From Micromonospora sp. ALFpr18c (GTDB lineage Bacteria > Actinomycetota > Actinomycetes > Mycobacteriales > Micromonosporaceae): a stretch of 43,068 bases of DNA. Shown here piece after piece: positions 22,915 through 31,564 of the stretch (its first letter is position 1; every line of letters begins with the position of its first letter). The notes beneath the pieces were generated by a model. It did no database searches, had not been told where the DNA came from, and worked only from the letters and a program-made list of their open reading frames with translations. The position numbers and the translations under genes are program-made. Location: NCBI RefSeq assembly GCF_008868155.1, contig NZ_WBKR01000026.1, forward strand, positions 1 through 43,068, written 5' to 3'.

Positions 22915-23523
22915 ATGTCCGTGGACCTGCAGGCAACGACGCCGGTCGCCTTCTCCGTCGCCGCTCTGGTGAGGACGACCCGGGAGATCCTGACCGAGCT
23001 GCTGGGCGGCTGTCCGGTGCCGGTGATCGCCGTACGTGCCGGCCGCCGGCACGACCGCGGGAGGTTGGTCGATCCGGGTCGGGTGCTGACCCCGGTCGAG
23101 CAGGAGACGACCATCGTGGGCACCGATCTGGTGGGGCCCGACTACGCCCGCTCCGGCCCGGACTACCACGTCGTGGTGGGCGACGAGGACGACGGCGCGT
23201 CCCTGCACACCAGCGCGTACCCGGCCTGTCCCGAGTTCGATGAGCCCGCACAAACCGTCCTGTGGTGCACCCCGGACCGGACCTGCGTGGGCGTTACCGT
23301 CGGGGCGGCAGTGACGCTGGCGGCGGCCATTCGCGGTGGCGGCCAGATCGAGGAATGCCAGCTTCAGCTGTTTCCGGTCAGCGATCCACGGGCGGCGATC
23401 CAGGCGCTGCGACTGAGTGACGCGGGAACGGGGTTCGTCGACCAGTGCGTGCGGTTCGTGCGTGCGATCGACGCGCTCAACGGCTGGCCACCGACGGTCA
23501 ACGCCGCTGTGTGGCCCCGGTGA
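22915..23523 (+). CDS. Hypothetical protein, 202 aa
   Basis: From the ATG (GGGGGAT upstream) the protein begins MSVDLQATTPVAFSVAALVR and contains VRTTREILTELLGG, TDLVGPDYARSGPDYHVVVG, LWCTPDRTCVGVTVGAAVTL and a C-terminal GTGFVDQCVRFVRAIDALNG. The composition is a balanced alpha/beta fold with no signal or membrane segment. I do not recognise a family. It precedes a lyase gene by 77 bp on the same strand and could be co-transcribed. Confidence 0.6.
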   Translation: MSVDLQATTPVAFSVAALVRTTREILTELLGGCPVPVIAVRAGRRHDRGRLVDPGRVLTPVEQETTIVGTDLVGPDYARSGPDYHVVVGDEDDGASLHTSAYPACPEFDEPAQTVLWCTPDRTCVGVTVGAAVTLAAAIRGGGQIEECQLQLFPVSDPRAAIQALRLSDAGTGFVDQCVRFVRAIDALNGWPPTVNAAVWPR

Positions 23524-23600
23524 GGACGCGGCGTACTCGGCCTGGCGGCGCAGGCGGTCGACGGGGCGCGCCAGGCGTCGGGGCGCAATAGGCTTCGGCC

Positions 23601-24830
23601 ATGAGTGGCCTGCCGAGCGGCGTCCGAGACGCGGTGAATCCCCTTCGCCAGCTCACGATCGACCAACTCCGGCAACGGACGAGCCTCAAGTGGCGGGAGT
23701 ATCCGGCCGACGTGCTGCCGCTGTGGGTGGCCGAGATGGATGTACCGCTGGCCGACCCGGTCGTCCGGGCGATCACCGACGCCGTCGCGCGCGGCGACAC
23801 CGGCTACACGGCCGGCTCGGCGTACCCCCAGGCGCTGGCGGAGTTCGCCCGGCGGCGGTGGGGTTGGGACGGGCTGGCCGTGGAGCGCACCGCGGCGGTG
23901 CCCGATGTCATGCACGGCGTCGTCGAGGCGCTGCGGCTGGTCACCGAGCCGGGGGACGCGGTGGTCGTCAACTGCCCGGTCTACCCGCCGTTCTACGAGT
24001 TCGTGGCGCATGCCGGCCGCCGGATCGTGGAGGCGCCGCTCGGCGCGGACCTGCGGATCGACATCGGCACGCTGGAGGACGCGTTCCGGCAGGCGCGGGC
24101 CGACGGGCGGCCGGCGGCGTACCTGCTGTGCAGCCCGCACAACCCGACCGGCGTCCTGCACACCGGGGACGAGTTGGCCGCCGTCGCCAGCATGGCCGGG
24201 CGCCACGGGGTGCGGGTGATCGCCGACGAGATCCACGCTCCGGTGGTGCTCCGCGGAGCGCGCTTCGTGCCGTACCTCTCGGTCCCCGGCACCGAGGACG
24301 GCCTGTCGCTGATGTCCGCCTCCAAGGGGTGGAACCTGGCCGGCCTGCGCGGTGCGCTGCTCATCGCCGGCCCGGCCGCGGCGGCGGACCTCGCCCGCGT
24401 CCCGTTCGGCACCATGGTCAGCACCAGCCATCTCGGCGTGATCGCCCACACCGCCGCCTTTCGCGACGGCGACGAGTGGCTCGACGCCTTGTTGACCGGC
24501 CTGGACGACAACCGCCGGCTCCTCGCCGCACTGCTCGCCGAGCACCTGCCGGCGATCCGTTACCGCCCCGGTCAGGCCACCTATCTCGCCTGGCTCGACT
24601 GCCGCGCCCTGGGTCTCGGCGACGACCCCGCCGCCGTGTTCCTCGACCGTGGTCGGGTGGCGCTCAACTCCGGCACGGCCTTCGGCGCCGGCGGCGCCGG
24701 TCACGTCCGGCTGAATCTGGCCACCGCGCCGGAGCTGATCACCGAAGCGGTACGCCGGATGGCCGCCGCCGCCGCGCCACCGGCGCCCACCGCAACCTGT
24801 TCACCGCATGCGAGCCCAGTACCGCAGTGA
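23601..24830 (+). CDS. MalY/PatB-type PLP C-S lyase or aminotransferase
   Basis: 409 aa, fold type I PLP enzyme of the MalY/PatB group (cystathionine beta-lyase-like). Visible motifs are [17 protein letters not shown] near residue 45, the substrate loop [20 protein letters not shown], the cofactor-binding ADEIHAPV, and the Schiff-base Lys242 in [12 protein letters not shown]. Such enzymes cleave C-S bonds of cystathionine, cysteine or related conjugates, or transaminate. No sulphur-assimilation genes adjoin it, so the substrate is open. The last 15 or so residues are Ala/Pro-rich and not conserved. Confidence 0.88.
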   Translation: MSGLPSGVRDAVNPLRQLTIDQLRQRTSLKWREYPADVLPLWVAEMDVPLADPVVRAITDAVARGDTGYTAGSAYPQALAEFARRRWGWDGLAVERTAAVPDVMHGVVEALRLVTEPGDAVVVNCPVYPPFYEFVAHAGRRIVEAPLGADLRIDIGTLEDAFRQARADGRPAAYLLCSPHNPTGVLHTGDELAAVASMAGRHGVRVIADEIHAPVVLRGARFVPYLSVPGTEDGLSLMSASKGWNLAGLRGALLIAGPAAAADLARVPFGTMVSTSHLGVIAHTAAFRDGDEWLDALLTGLDDNRRLLAALLAEHLPAIRYRPGQATYLAWLDCRALGLGDDPAAVFLDRGRVALNSGTAFGAGGAGHVRLNLATAPELITEAVRRMAAAAAPPAPTATCSPHASPVPQ

Positions 24831-24975
24831 TAAGCGTCGAGCCGTAGCCTCACCACGGATCCTGCCTCGCCTGCACAATCACACTCGAGCTTCCATCAAC
24901 ACACGCATCGGAATGAACCGTTCCGCAACGCTACGCGTTGAAGATGCAGATCGCATAGAGGAGGATGTCGTCCCC

Positions 24976-25548
24976 ATGACACAGCCAGACCACCCGAAAC
25001 AGCCGGAAAAGAACCTTCCGTTGGTGAGGAGGAACGCCAACGGTTTCTTCGAACCGATCGCCAGCACACCTCCCCTGCTGCCGCCTGAACCGGGACATCA
25101 CGTCATCTTGGAACCAGTGGCGTCAGCCGGCCTAGTACAGAAAGCATTGAACTTCTTTTTACGAGGGAAGACAGCACCTCCCAGTGGCCAGAGCCCACAA
25201 GGAGAGCCAGCGTCCGATCCCAGGCGCGGCTACCCGGCCGTTGCCCCCGCTACGGCCAGGACGGCGCCGCCGAGGGCTGCAGAAGCTCCTCGACAGGACC
25301 TCGGCCCGCACGCAACCGGTGCCCCGACTTCCCGAAGGGGACAGCGGACCGTGAGGCCGGACAGCGGCCTCGCGTTCGGCCCCTGGAACGGCTTCGCGTC
25401 CCTTGCAGGACTCGAATCTCCGGCAGCGCGACAGTCAGGCGCACCCGCCACCAGCCAGCACAAAGCCTCACCTGGCGGCCAACCCCCACTGAGGCCGGGA
25501 AATCCGTCGATCGACTCCGCGCCCCCGAGGACTCGCTCGCCTCGCTGA
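24976..25548 (+). CDS. Hypothetical proline-rich protein, 190 aa
   Basis: The ATG has GAGGAGG 9 bases upstream. The N-terminal 75 residues look ordered (KNLPLVRRNANGFFEPIAST, PGHHVILEPVASAGLVQKAL), while the rest is disordered Pro/Ala/Arg/Ser. Third-position GC is lower than in neighbours, in keeping with transferred DNA. From about 25443 another frame (position 0 mod 3) reads more naturally (VDRLRAPEDSLASLTVQQDA, NPYELSIGDPD), so a frameshift near 25440-25500 may have changed the true C-terminus. I do not recognise a family. Confidence 0.5.
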   Translation: MTQPDHPKQPEKNLPLVRRNANGFFEPIASTPPLLPPEPGHHVILEPVASAGLVQKALNFFLRGKTAPPSGQSPQGEPASDPRRGYPAVAPATARTAPPRAAEAPRQDLGPHATGAPTSRRGQRTVRPDSGLAFGPWNGFASLAGLESPAARQSGAPATSQHKASPGGQPPLRPGNPSIDSAPPRTRSPR

Positions 25549-25654
25549 CCGTCCAACAGGACGCCGATGAACACCCGCAGCTCAACCCATACGAGCTGAG
25601 CATCGGCGATCCTGACCCGGCCCGTGATAGAGCTGAGCTGAGGAGCACCGAACG

Positions 25655-25984
25655 ATGGACGACCGGACCCGCGCACTCCTCGACGCGGCCGTACGCGAAC
25701 AGCTCCATGCCCACGGGCGGATCCTGCCGCCGTGGCGAGCCCACCCGCAGATCGAGCGGTACAGCATTGGCTGGCGCATGGGCGACGGTGAGTGGCATCT
25801 GATGGTGTGGTGGCACTGGTGGGAGGCCGCGCCCATGGACGAGGCTGAGGGGATCGCCTACTTCCAGGCCGATGAGCCGCCGCGCGCGTGGCGGGACTGG
25901 GTCGCGCACCAACTCTGGCCGGAAATGGACATCGGCGAAGGCGTACGCCGGCTGGCCGAGCATGGGATCGGCACTGCGGGGTGA
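25655..25984 (+). CDS. Hypothetical Trp-rich protein, 109 aa
   Basis: GAGGAGC is about ten bases upstream. The protein opens MDDRTRALLDAAVREQLHAH and then has a Trp-rich strand region (IGWRMGDGEWHLMVWWHWWE) before a helical C-terminus (WRDWVAHQLWPEMDI). It has no signal or membrane segment; the Trp residues alternate with charged ones. I know no family name. It follows the previous gene by about 100 bp and could share its message. Confidence 0.6.
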   Translation: MDDRTRALLDAAVREQLHAHGRILPPWRAHPQIERYSIGWRMGDGEWHLMVWWHWWEAAPMDEAEGIAYFQADEPPRAWRDWVAHQLWPEMDIGEGVRRLAEHGIGTAG

Positions 25985-26073
25985 CGATGTGTGCTGACCG
26001 GAGATGGGCTGCCACAGGTGCGGCGCCGTCGTAAGCGCTGGTCACGCCCGCGGTCCCCCAATCGGCTCGTGAC

Positions 26074-26994
26074 ATGATGGCGCCCATGGGGAAACAACAG
26101 GACGTCGGCGGGCCCAATCGTCACAGTGCGTCAGGTGCCGCCACGGACGGTGCGACGGGTGGCGGCGCCGCTATGCGGCTCGTCGTCGCGCAGGACCCCA
26201 CGACCGCACAGATGACCCTCATCGACCTGGCGTCCGACCCGTCGGCCGTGGTCCGTAAGGCGGTCGCATCCCGCACGGACGCGCCCGCGCAGGCACTGCG
26301 ACCGCTGGCTCGGGATCATGATCGTCACGTCCGAGAGGCCGTGGCGAGAAATCCCTCGACCTCGATCGGCAATCTCCTGCTCCTCGTCAAGGACGCCGAC
26401 CGGTGGGTCCGCTGGGCGGTCGCCGGCAACCCAGCCTGCGACGAGTCGATTCGCCGGGTGATGACGGAGGCCCCCGACAAGGAGCTTCGCGGTCTCCTCG
26501 CCGAGACGCGCGACCTGGAGCCCGAGTTGGCCGCGCGGCTCGTCAACGACGTCTCACCCGAGGTACGGGAACGACTCGCCACCCACACCCACGACCCGGA
26601 CGTGATCACCGCCCTGATGGCCGATCGCACCGTACGCGTACGCAAGGGGCTCGCCCGCAACCCGCGGACCACCACTGCCCAGCGCAGCGCACTTGCCCAG
26701 GATCCCGCGGTGGATGTCCGCGTCGCGCTGGTGCTCGCGCTCGAACTGGAAGAGGCGGATTTGCGCCGCCTGGTTGATGACCGCTCCGTACAGGTGCGGA
26801 TGTCGATGGCGACGTCGGCGGTGGTCCCGCCGCACATCCGGCAGGCGCTTGGTGGCGATTCCGACGAGATGGTCGCCAGCGCGGCTCGGGACTTCCGCCC
26901 CGGGTCTGGCACCTCCCCGGTGGTGCGGGCGCCGCGCATCGATCATCGTGCCTCCGGAGCGGGCCGAGGTCGACCGGGCGGCACCCCCCGCTGA
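26074..26994 (+). CDS. Leucine-rich repeat variant (LRV) protein
   Basis: About 306 aa. After a disordered N-terminal 35 residues the protein is built of HEAT-like repeats of about 24 aa: LASDPSAVVRKAVASRTDAP, LARDHDRHVREAVARNPST, VKDADRWVRWAVAGNPAC, and MADRTVRVRKGLARNPRTT, among others. Each has the LRV pattern D-x-x-x-x-V-R-x-x-V/L-A-x-N. LRV solenoids are probable protein-binding scaffolds; the nitrogen-fixation LRV prototype carries an N-terminal Fe-S cluster whose Cys residues are absent here. An internal ATG at 26173 is an alternative start. Confidence 0.8.
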   Translation: MMAPMGKQQDVGGPNRHSASGAATDGATGGGAAMRLVVAQDPTTAQMTLIDLASDPSAVVRKAVASRTDAPAQALRPLARDHDRHVREAVARNPSTSIGNLLLLVKDADRWVRWAVAGNPACDESIRRVMTEAPDKELRGLLAETRDLEPELAARLVNDVSPEVRERLATHTHDPDVITALMADRTVRVRKGLARNPRTTTAQRSALAQDPAVDVRVALVLALELEEADLRRLVDDRSVQVRMSMATSAVVPPHIRQALGGDSDEMVASAARDFRPGSGTSPVVRAPRIDHRASGAGRGRPGGTPR

Positions 26995-27110
26995 GGCTGG
27001 CGACGCCCTCGCCCTCCGGGAAGCTTGCCCGATGGCCAGCAGGTCGTGGCCGGCTGTTCTCGCGGCGTGTGGTCGCGGATTGTGTGATCGCGAGGTTTGC
27101 AGGGGCGGGT

Positions 27111-27144
27111 GTGCGGGCGGCGTTGGTCAGCGCGCCGCCCGCAC
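27111..27144. terminator. Terminator between LRV and protease genes
   Basis: A perfect 12-bp stem GTGCGGGCGGCG/CGCCGCCCGCAC with a ten-base loop between two convergent genes. Confidence 0.75.
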
Positions 27145-27152
27145 GGGTGGTG

Positions 27153-28388
27153 TCAGGTGCCGGCGACCACGACGACGGCGCCGGTCGCCGCCTCAATGCG
27201 GTGGATCGGGTCGAACTCGGCGTAACTGCTGCGGTCGGAGCACGTGATGCTGCCCTCGGCGACGAGGTCGTTCGTCGCTGAGGTGGCGGAGTTCCACCTC
27301 GTGACCGGCCCGCCCGAGTCACCGCCGAGCACGGGGCCGTCCTGCGCGTGCCCGGTGACGGTGTCGACCTCGACCACCGGGGAACCGGTGCACCCGGTGT
27401 TGCCGGTGTCGGTGACCCTGCCGTACACCAGGCCGCCGTTGGAGCCGGAGATGTAGACGGCGGACCCGACGGCGGGCCAGCCGGTCAGCTTCGCCGTGAC
27501 CGGGTTGGCCGTCGACGCGTCGCGCTCGCCGAACCAGGAGTACCGGCTGAAGTAGGCGCCGTTCTCGCCGGCGACCATGGAGACGTCCGTGCCCAGGCTC
27601 AGGTAGTTCGAGCTGACGCGGAGGTTCCAACCACCGTTGTGCCAGAAGGTGGTGCCGTTGGAGCCGCAGTGCCCTGCGGTCGTCACCCAGTTGCTGTTCG
27701 TGCCTCCGCGAGTCATCCGGAAGCCGGTCGTGCAGTACGCGTCCACCGTACGCGGATTGCCTCCCGCGGCGGTCACGTTGTAGTTGAACATGGCCAGCCC
27801 GCCGTAGTAGGGGGCGGTGTCGACCCGGCGGCTGGCGGGCGTGATCCCGGCCTTCGAGATCGACACCCGGGGCGTCACGCCCGTGGCCCTGACCGCGGCG
27901 GCGACGAGTGCGTCCGCGTCACCAGAAGCGTGGATGACGACCTGTGCTGCGAGGCGGTCCAGCTTGACCCGGTCAACGCTGGCCGCGTGGGAGCCAGCCC
28001 AGGTGCGGCTACTCTCCAACCGCGCGACTGCGGCTTCCAGTCGCTTGATTGGTACCGCGGTGGTCTCGAACCGGACCGGGACCTCTCCCGCCTGGCGCGA
28101 GCGCGAGCCCACTGCGGAGCGCAGCCGGTCGCCCTCGGTGTTCTGCACCTGGCGGACGACCAGCTGCCCGGTCTGCTCGTCGAAGTAGGTGCCACCCGCA
28201 CCGTCGGGGTGCGCGGCGGCAACGGCTTCCAACCGGTGGAACTGCGCGGTCATTGCCTCGACGTCGACGGCCGCGGCGAAGCCGGTTTGCGGGGCTGGCC
28301 CGGCTGTGGATTCGTTCGCCTGGGCGGGGGACGATGTGACCACGATCGTGGTGACTACGCAGCAGATCAACACCATGCGTCTCCGCAT
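27153..28388 (-). CDS. Secreted S1-family serine protease (streptogrisin-like)
   Basis: 411 aa preproenzyme with AAGGAGG five bases before the ATG. A signal peptide (MRRRMVLICCVVTTIVVTSS, ending near AQA) and a propeptide of about 160 aa precede a chymotrypsin-fold domain. The catalytic triad is His240 in TTAGHC, Asp268 in LGTDVSM and Ser358 in GGDSGGPV. Cys pairs at YCTTGF/AGHCG and GCTG/ITCSD are placed as in alpha-lytic and streptogrisin proteases. It would degrade extracellular protein. The gene follows a secreted unknown by 62 bp on the same strand and is probably co-transcribed. Confidence 0.93.
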   Translation of the reverse strand: MRRRMVLICCVVTTIVVTSSPAQANESTAGPAPQTGFAAAVDVEAMTAQFHRLEAVAAAHPDGAGGTYFDEQTGQLVVRQVQNTEGDRLRSAVGSRSRQAGEVPVRFETTAVPIKRLEAAVARLESSRTWAGSHAASVDRVKLDRLAAQVVIHASGDADALVAAAVRATGVTPRVSISKAGITPASRRVDTAPYYGGLAMFNYNVTAAGGNPRTVDAYCTTGFRMTRGGTNSNWVTTAGHCGSNGTTFWHNGGWNLRVSSNYLSLGTDVSMVAGENGAYFSRYSWFGERDASTANPVTAKLTGWPAVGSAVYISGSNGGLVYGRVTDTGNTGCTGSPVVEVDTVTGHAQDGPVLGGDSGGPVTRWNSATSATNDLVAEGSITCSDRSSYAEFDPIHRIEAATGAVVVVAGT

Positions 28389-28450
28389 AGAGCCTCCTTA
28401 ATGGACGGTGCCAGCATCGTATAGCTCCGCGTCGATGGTGGTGGGCCCCG

Positions 28451-29479
28451 TCAGAAAATGTTCATGGCGATGCCGTTCGTGAGCGACGTGGTGCTCTGCA
28501 CGCCGTCGATCTTGATCGGGTTGCCGGAGACATGCTGCACGAAGATCCGCATGATGAAGCTGCGGGTACCGCAGGTCGGGTCGATCGGGATACCGGACAG
28601 GGCGAAGTTCGCGACGTAGTGGTGTGCGTCGTCGCGGATCGCCTTGCGGGACGTGGCCGTGCTCGTCGTACGACAGGTGTGCGCCGTCGTGTCGAGCTGG
28701 ATCATCTCGAAGCGCACATCCACCACAGCGTTGGTGCCGCGCGGCATCTCGTACGCGTCGATGCTGCTGCTGCATGAGGCGGTGCCCGTGTAGCAGGTGG
28801 TGAGTTCGAGGTTGGCCAGCGCCTGCACGCTGGTTGCGTTGCTGGCGGCGTTCCACTTGTACACGGGCGTGCCGTCGTTGTAGAACACCCAGGCCGTGGA
28901 GGTGCCCGCGCCGATGTAGGTGCAGGTGCTGGACGTCCCGGTGCTGTTGCAGGAGGGGTTCTGCCACCACCGCGCGCCCACCTGGTTGATGTCGCTCACC
29001 TCGAGCCAGGTGTTGGTGGCGACGGCGGTCAGGTAGTAGTCGGTGAGCGAGCTGGAGGCCGTGTATCCGTAGAGGCCGCAGGTGTAGGTGCCGGCCGACG
29101 GTGCGGTGAACAGCAGGTCGGCGTAGATCGGCAGATGCCCGGGCGTCGCGTAGTACGTGGTGTCCGAGCCCTCGTGGTTGCGGGACGACGTCGAGGTGGT
29201 GCCGACAACGGCACCGCCCGCGTCCACACACTTGAGCGTGTTGTTCATCGCCACGATCTGCGTCACGCTGCTCGTCGCCTCGAGACGGCCCCGTACGTGC
29301 CGCGACTCGCCGGCCGAGAGCGTGACCGTCCTGCTCAGCAGACGCTCCTCGACCCTTGAGGAGAAGGTGTTCCCGCTCGTCAACGTCGCTCTCGTCACCG
29401 GCCCCGCATCCGCGTGCGCGACCTGCGCGGACCCGGCGATGAACAGCACCGCCACGAGCGTGCTGAGTACTTTCCGCAC
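28451..29479 (-). CDS. Secreted hypothetical protein, 342 aa, upstream of protease
   Basis: The GTG start has GAAGGAG nearby and the signal peptide reads RKVLSTLVAVLFIAGSAQVA. The mature protein is Thr/Ser-rich, beta-predicted, with cysteines paired by spacing (LKCVDAGG/TYTCGLYGY, NPSCNSTG/STCTYIG, TTCYTG/SCSSSI, HTCRTT/DPTCGTR). There are no catalytic motifs I recognise. As first gene of an operon with a protease it could be a substrate, folding partner or adhesin; this is inference. ATGs further upstream in the frame lie in Arg/Pro-rich non-coding sequence. Confidence 0.75.
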   Translation of the reverse strand: MRKVLSTLVAVLFIAGSAQVAHADAGPVTRATLTSGNTFSSRVEERLLSRTVTLSAGESRHVRGRLEATSSVTQIVAMNNTLKCVDAGGAVVGTTSTSSRNHEGSDTTYYATPGHLPIYADLLFTAPSAGTYTCGLYGYTASSSLTDYYLTAVATNTWLEVSDINQVGARWWQNPSCNSTGTSSTCTYIGAGTSTAWVFYNDGTPVYKWNAASNATSVQALANLELTTCYTGTASCSSSIDAYEMPRGTNAVVDVRFEMIQLDTTAHTCRTTSTATSRKAIRDDAHHYVANFALSGIPIDPTCGTRSFIMRIFVQHVSGNPIKIDGVQSTTSLTNGIAMNIF

Positions 29480-29627
29480 GTGTCGACTCCTTCGGGGTGG
29501 GGAGGGGCACCCAGGAGGGCACCGCATCTACCGAAACCCCGGCCGTGACCCGATCGGACCACAGTTCGAGGCGAGTGGATGGTAGTGCCACAGTGCCGAC
29601 GTTTGTGGGGCGATCAGCTCACGTCAC

Positions 29628-29993
29628 GTGACAAGCCGGTCGGGTGCTGGGTCGTTTGTTCAGGAGCAGGGCCGGATCGAGCAGCGCCTGCAGGGGCACG
29701 ATGAGCACCTGCGGCAGATCAACGGTTCGATCGATGATATGACCCGGGCCATGCAGGCCCTCACCGAGGAGTTGCGCGCCAACGCCACCCTCCCGAACGC
29801 GAGCGTGACCTCGGGTCGCCGGGACGCCGACGAGCGGGGCAGGATCGCGGCGGTCCGGTTGGAGGAGGCGGTCGCCGTCGAGGCCCAGAAGACAGTGCGG
29901 TGGACGGCGTGGCAGCGGTGGTTCGCGGTCGTGGGCGCGATCATCCTGGTCGGGAACTTCGGTCTGGGCATCTACCTGGCATTCGGGCGCTGA
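29628..29993 (+). CDS. Membrane-anchored coiled-coil protein, 121 aa
   Basis: From a GTG start, residues 10-50 are heptad-like (QEQGRIEQRLQGHDEHLRQI, SIDDMTRAMQALTEEL) and the C-terminal end has one membrane helix (WFAVVGAIILVGNFGLGIYL). The layout resembles short actinobacterial or phage-associated proteins of unknown role; phage hemolysin-like XhlA proteins have the same layout, but no sequence motif confirms that. No ribosome site is obvious. Confidence 0.5.
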   Translation: MTSRSGAGSFVQEQGRIEQRLQGHDEHLRQINGSIDDMTRAMQALTEELRANATLPNASVTSGRRDADERGRIAAVRLEEAVAVEAQKTVRWTAWQRWFAVVGAIILVGNFGLGIYLAFGR

Positions 29994-30194
29994 TCCGCCT
30001 GCCGGTGGCGGGACCCGCTGGTTTCTCAGCCGCGCGCTGGACGCCGGCACCGGCCCGGGGTCAGGCCCGGAGGTCGTCGCGCCGCCGACCGCCGGATTGG
30101 CCTCACCGGATCACCCCGAATTGGACACACCCGGAGGTCGTCGTGCTGCGTACGGTCGGACCGACCAGCGGACCCGACCTTCACGAGGATCACG
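29994..30194 (+). promoter_or_regulatory. Intergenic region before ATP-grasp gene
   Basis: About 200 bp with no recognised gene. CGAGGA lies about ten bases before the ATP-grasp ATG and is its likely ribosome site. I cannot place a promoter with confidence. Confidence 0.3.
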
Positions 30195-31200
30195 ATGACC
30201 CAGCTCAGCGGCGGTGCGGACACCAGGCGCGTCGATGACCGGGTGTCGAGGGCAGTGCCGGACCGCGCGATCCTGGTGATCTACCGGCCGGCTGCCGGCC
30301 GGTACGAGGCCCAGTTCCGCAGCGTGGTCGCCGCCGCCACCGAGCTGGGTGTGGCCACCGTCGCGCTGCTGCCGACCGGGCAGCCGGCCGCCGAAGCCGC
30401 CGGTCTGGCCTGCTATCACGCCGACCTCGACGACTCCGACACCGTCCGCTCGACGGTGGCGACGATCGTCGCCACGCATCCGGTACGACGCATCTTCCCG
30501 CTCTTCGAGGGCGACGTGCTCACCGCCGCGTACTGCCGGCGCGACCACGGGATCCCGGGGCTCGACCCGGAGGAGGCGCTGGCCTTCCGGGACAAGAACG
30601 TGATGCACCGCCGGGCCACCGAGCTGGGTGTGCCGGTGGCCCGCTCGTGCCGCCCGGACACGGTGGGGGCGGTCGCCGAGTTCGCCGCCGAGGTGGGCTG
30701 GCCCGTGGTGGTCAAGCCGTACGCTGGCTGGGCCTGCGGCGACACCCACCGGGTGGACTCCGCGGCGGACCTGGCCCGGGTCTGGCCGCTGATCGCCGAC
30801 GCCCGGCACGACTACCGGGTCGAGGAGTACGTCCGGGGCGCCGAGTACCACGTCGACTCGTTGCTGCGCGGCGGCGAGGTGGTCTTCGAGCAGCTCTCCC
30901 GCTACACGTACTCGGTGCTGGAGTTCCGCGACGAACCCGGCGGCACGGTCTCCCGTAAGCACGATCTGACCTCGGCGGAGCGCCGCATCCTGGCCGCCAA
31001 CGCCACCGTGCTGCGCGGCTTCGGGATGCGGACCGGTGTGGCGCACGTGGAGTTCTTCCTGCGCGACGACGGCGAGCTGGTGTTCGGCGAGGCGGCCGCC
31101 CGGGCCGGAGGTGGGTCGATCGTCCCCGCCATCGAGGCCGGCCGGGGAATCAACCTGGCGGGCGAGTGGTGCCGCCTCGAACTGGACCCGGGGCACCGGG
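30195..31200 (+). pseudogene. ATP-grasp ligase, C-terminus lost
   Basis: The first 335 codons encode an ATP-grasp enzyme: GWPVVVKPYAGWACGDTHRV is the ATP-binding strand with its Lys, DYRVEEYVRGAEYHVDSLL the hinge, and HVEFFLRDDGELVFGEAAAR supplies the metal-binding Glu/Asn-type block. Such enzymes form amide or ester bonds through acyl-phosphates. At about position 31195 the sequence passes into a transporter gene in a different frame. The nominal frame runs on to 31691 only as out-of-frame, Arg/His-rich peptide. Normal members have another 60-80 residues, so the enzyme is probably inactive or impaired. Confidence 0.8.
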
Positions 31201-31551
31201 ATGGCCGTGCTGGTGGTCGCGTTCTCGCTGCCCGCCGTGCTGCTCTCCACCGTGGTCTGGACCCTCGGGGAGATCATCGCGTCGGTGGTGGTGCCCACCT
31301 ACATCGCCGACCATGTTCCGGAGCACCGCGTCGGCAGCTTCATGGCCCTCAACGCCGTCGTGCTCAGCTCCGCGCGGCTGGCCGTGCCGATGGGTCTCGG
31401 CTTCGTCTGGCAGGCCCAGGGGCACCGGCCGGTCCTCCTGCTGCTCCTGCTGATCCCGGTGGTCGGCGTGGTCGCGTTCGCGGCTCTGCGGATCCGACCG
31501 GCCGCCCGGCCCGCGCCGTCGCCCGCCGAGCCGGCCACCGCCAGTCGCTGA
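31198..31551 (+). pseudogene. MFS transporter, C-terminal fragment
   Basis: This frame encodes the last three or so transmembrane helices of a major facilitator permease: VLLSTVVWTLGEIIASVVVP with the TLGE motif typical of helix 10-11 in this subgroup, DHVPEHRVGSFMALNAVV, and PVLLLLLLIPVVGVVAFAAL. About 300 N-terminal residues are missing. The fragment starts where the ATP-grasp gene breaks off. An ATG at 31201 lies at the junction without a ribosome site. Export permeases and ATP-grasp enzymes often share small biosynthetic operons, so both may come from one former operon. Confidence 0.75.
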
Positions 31552-31564
31552 CGCCCACCCCGCC

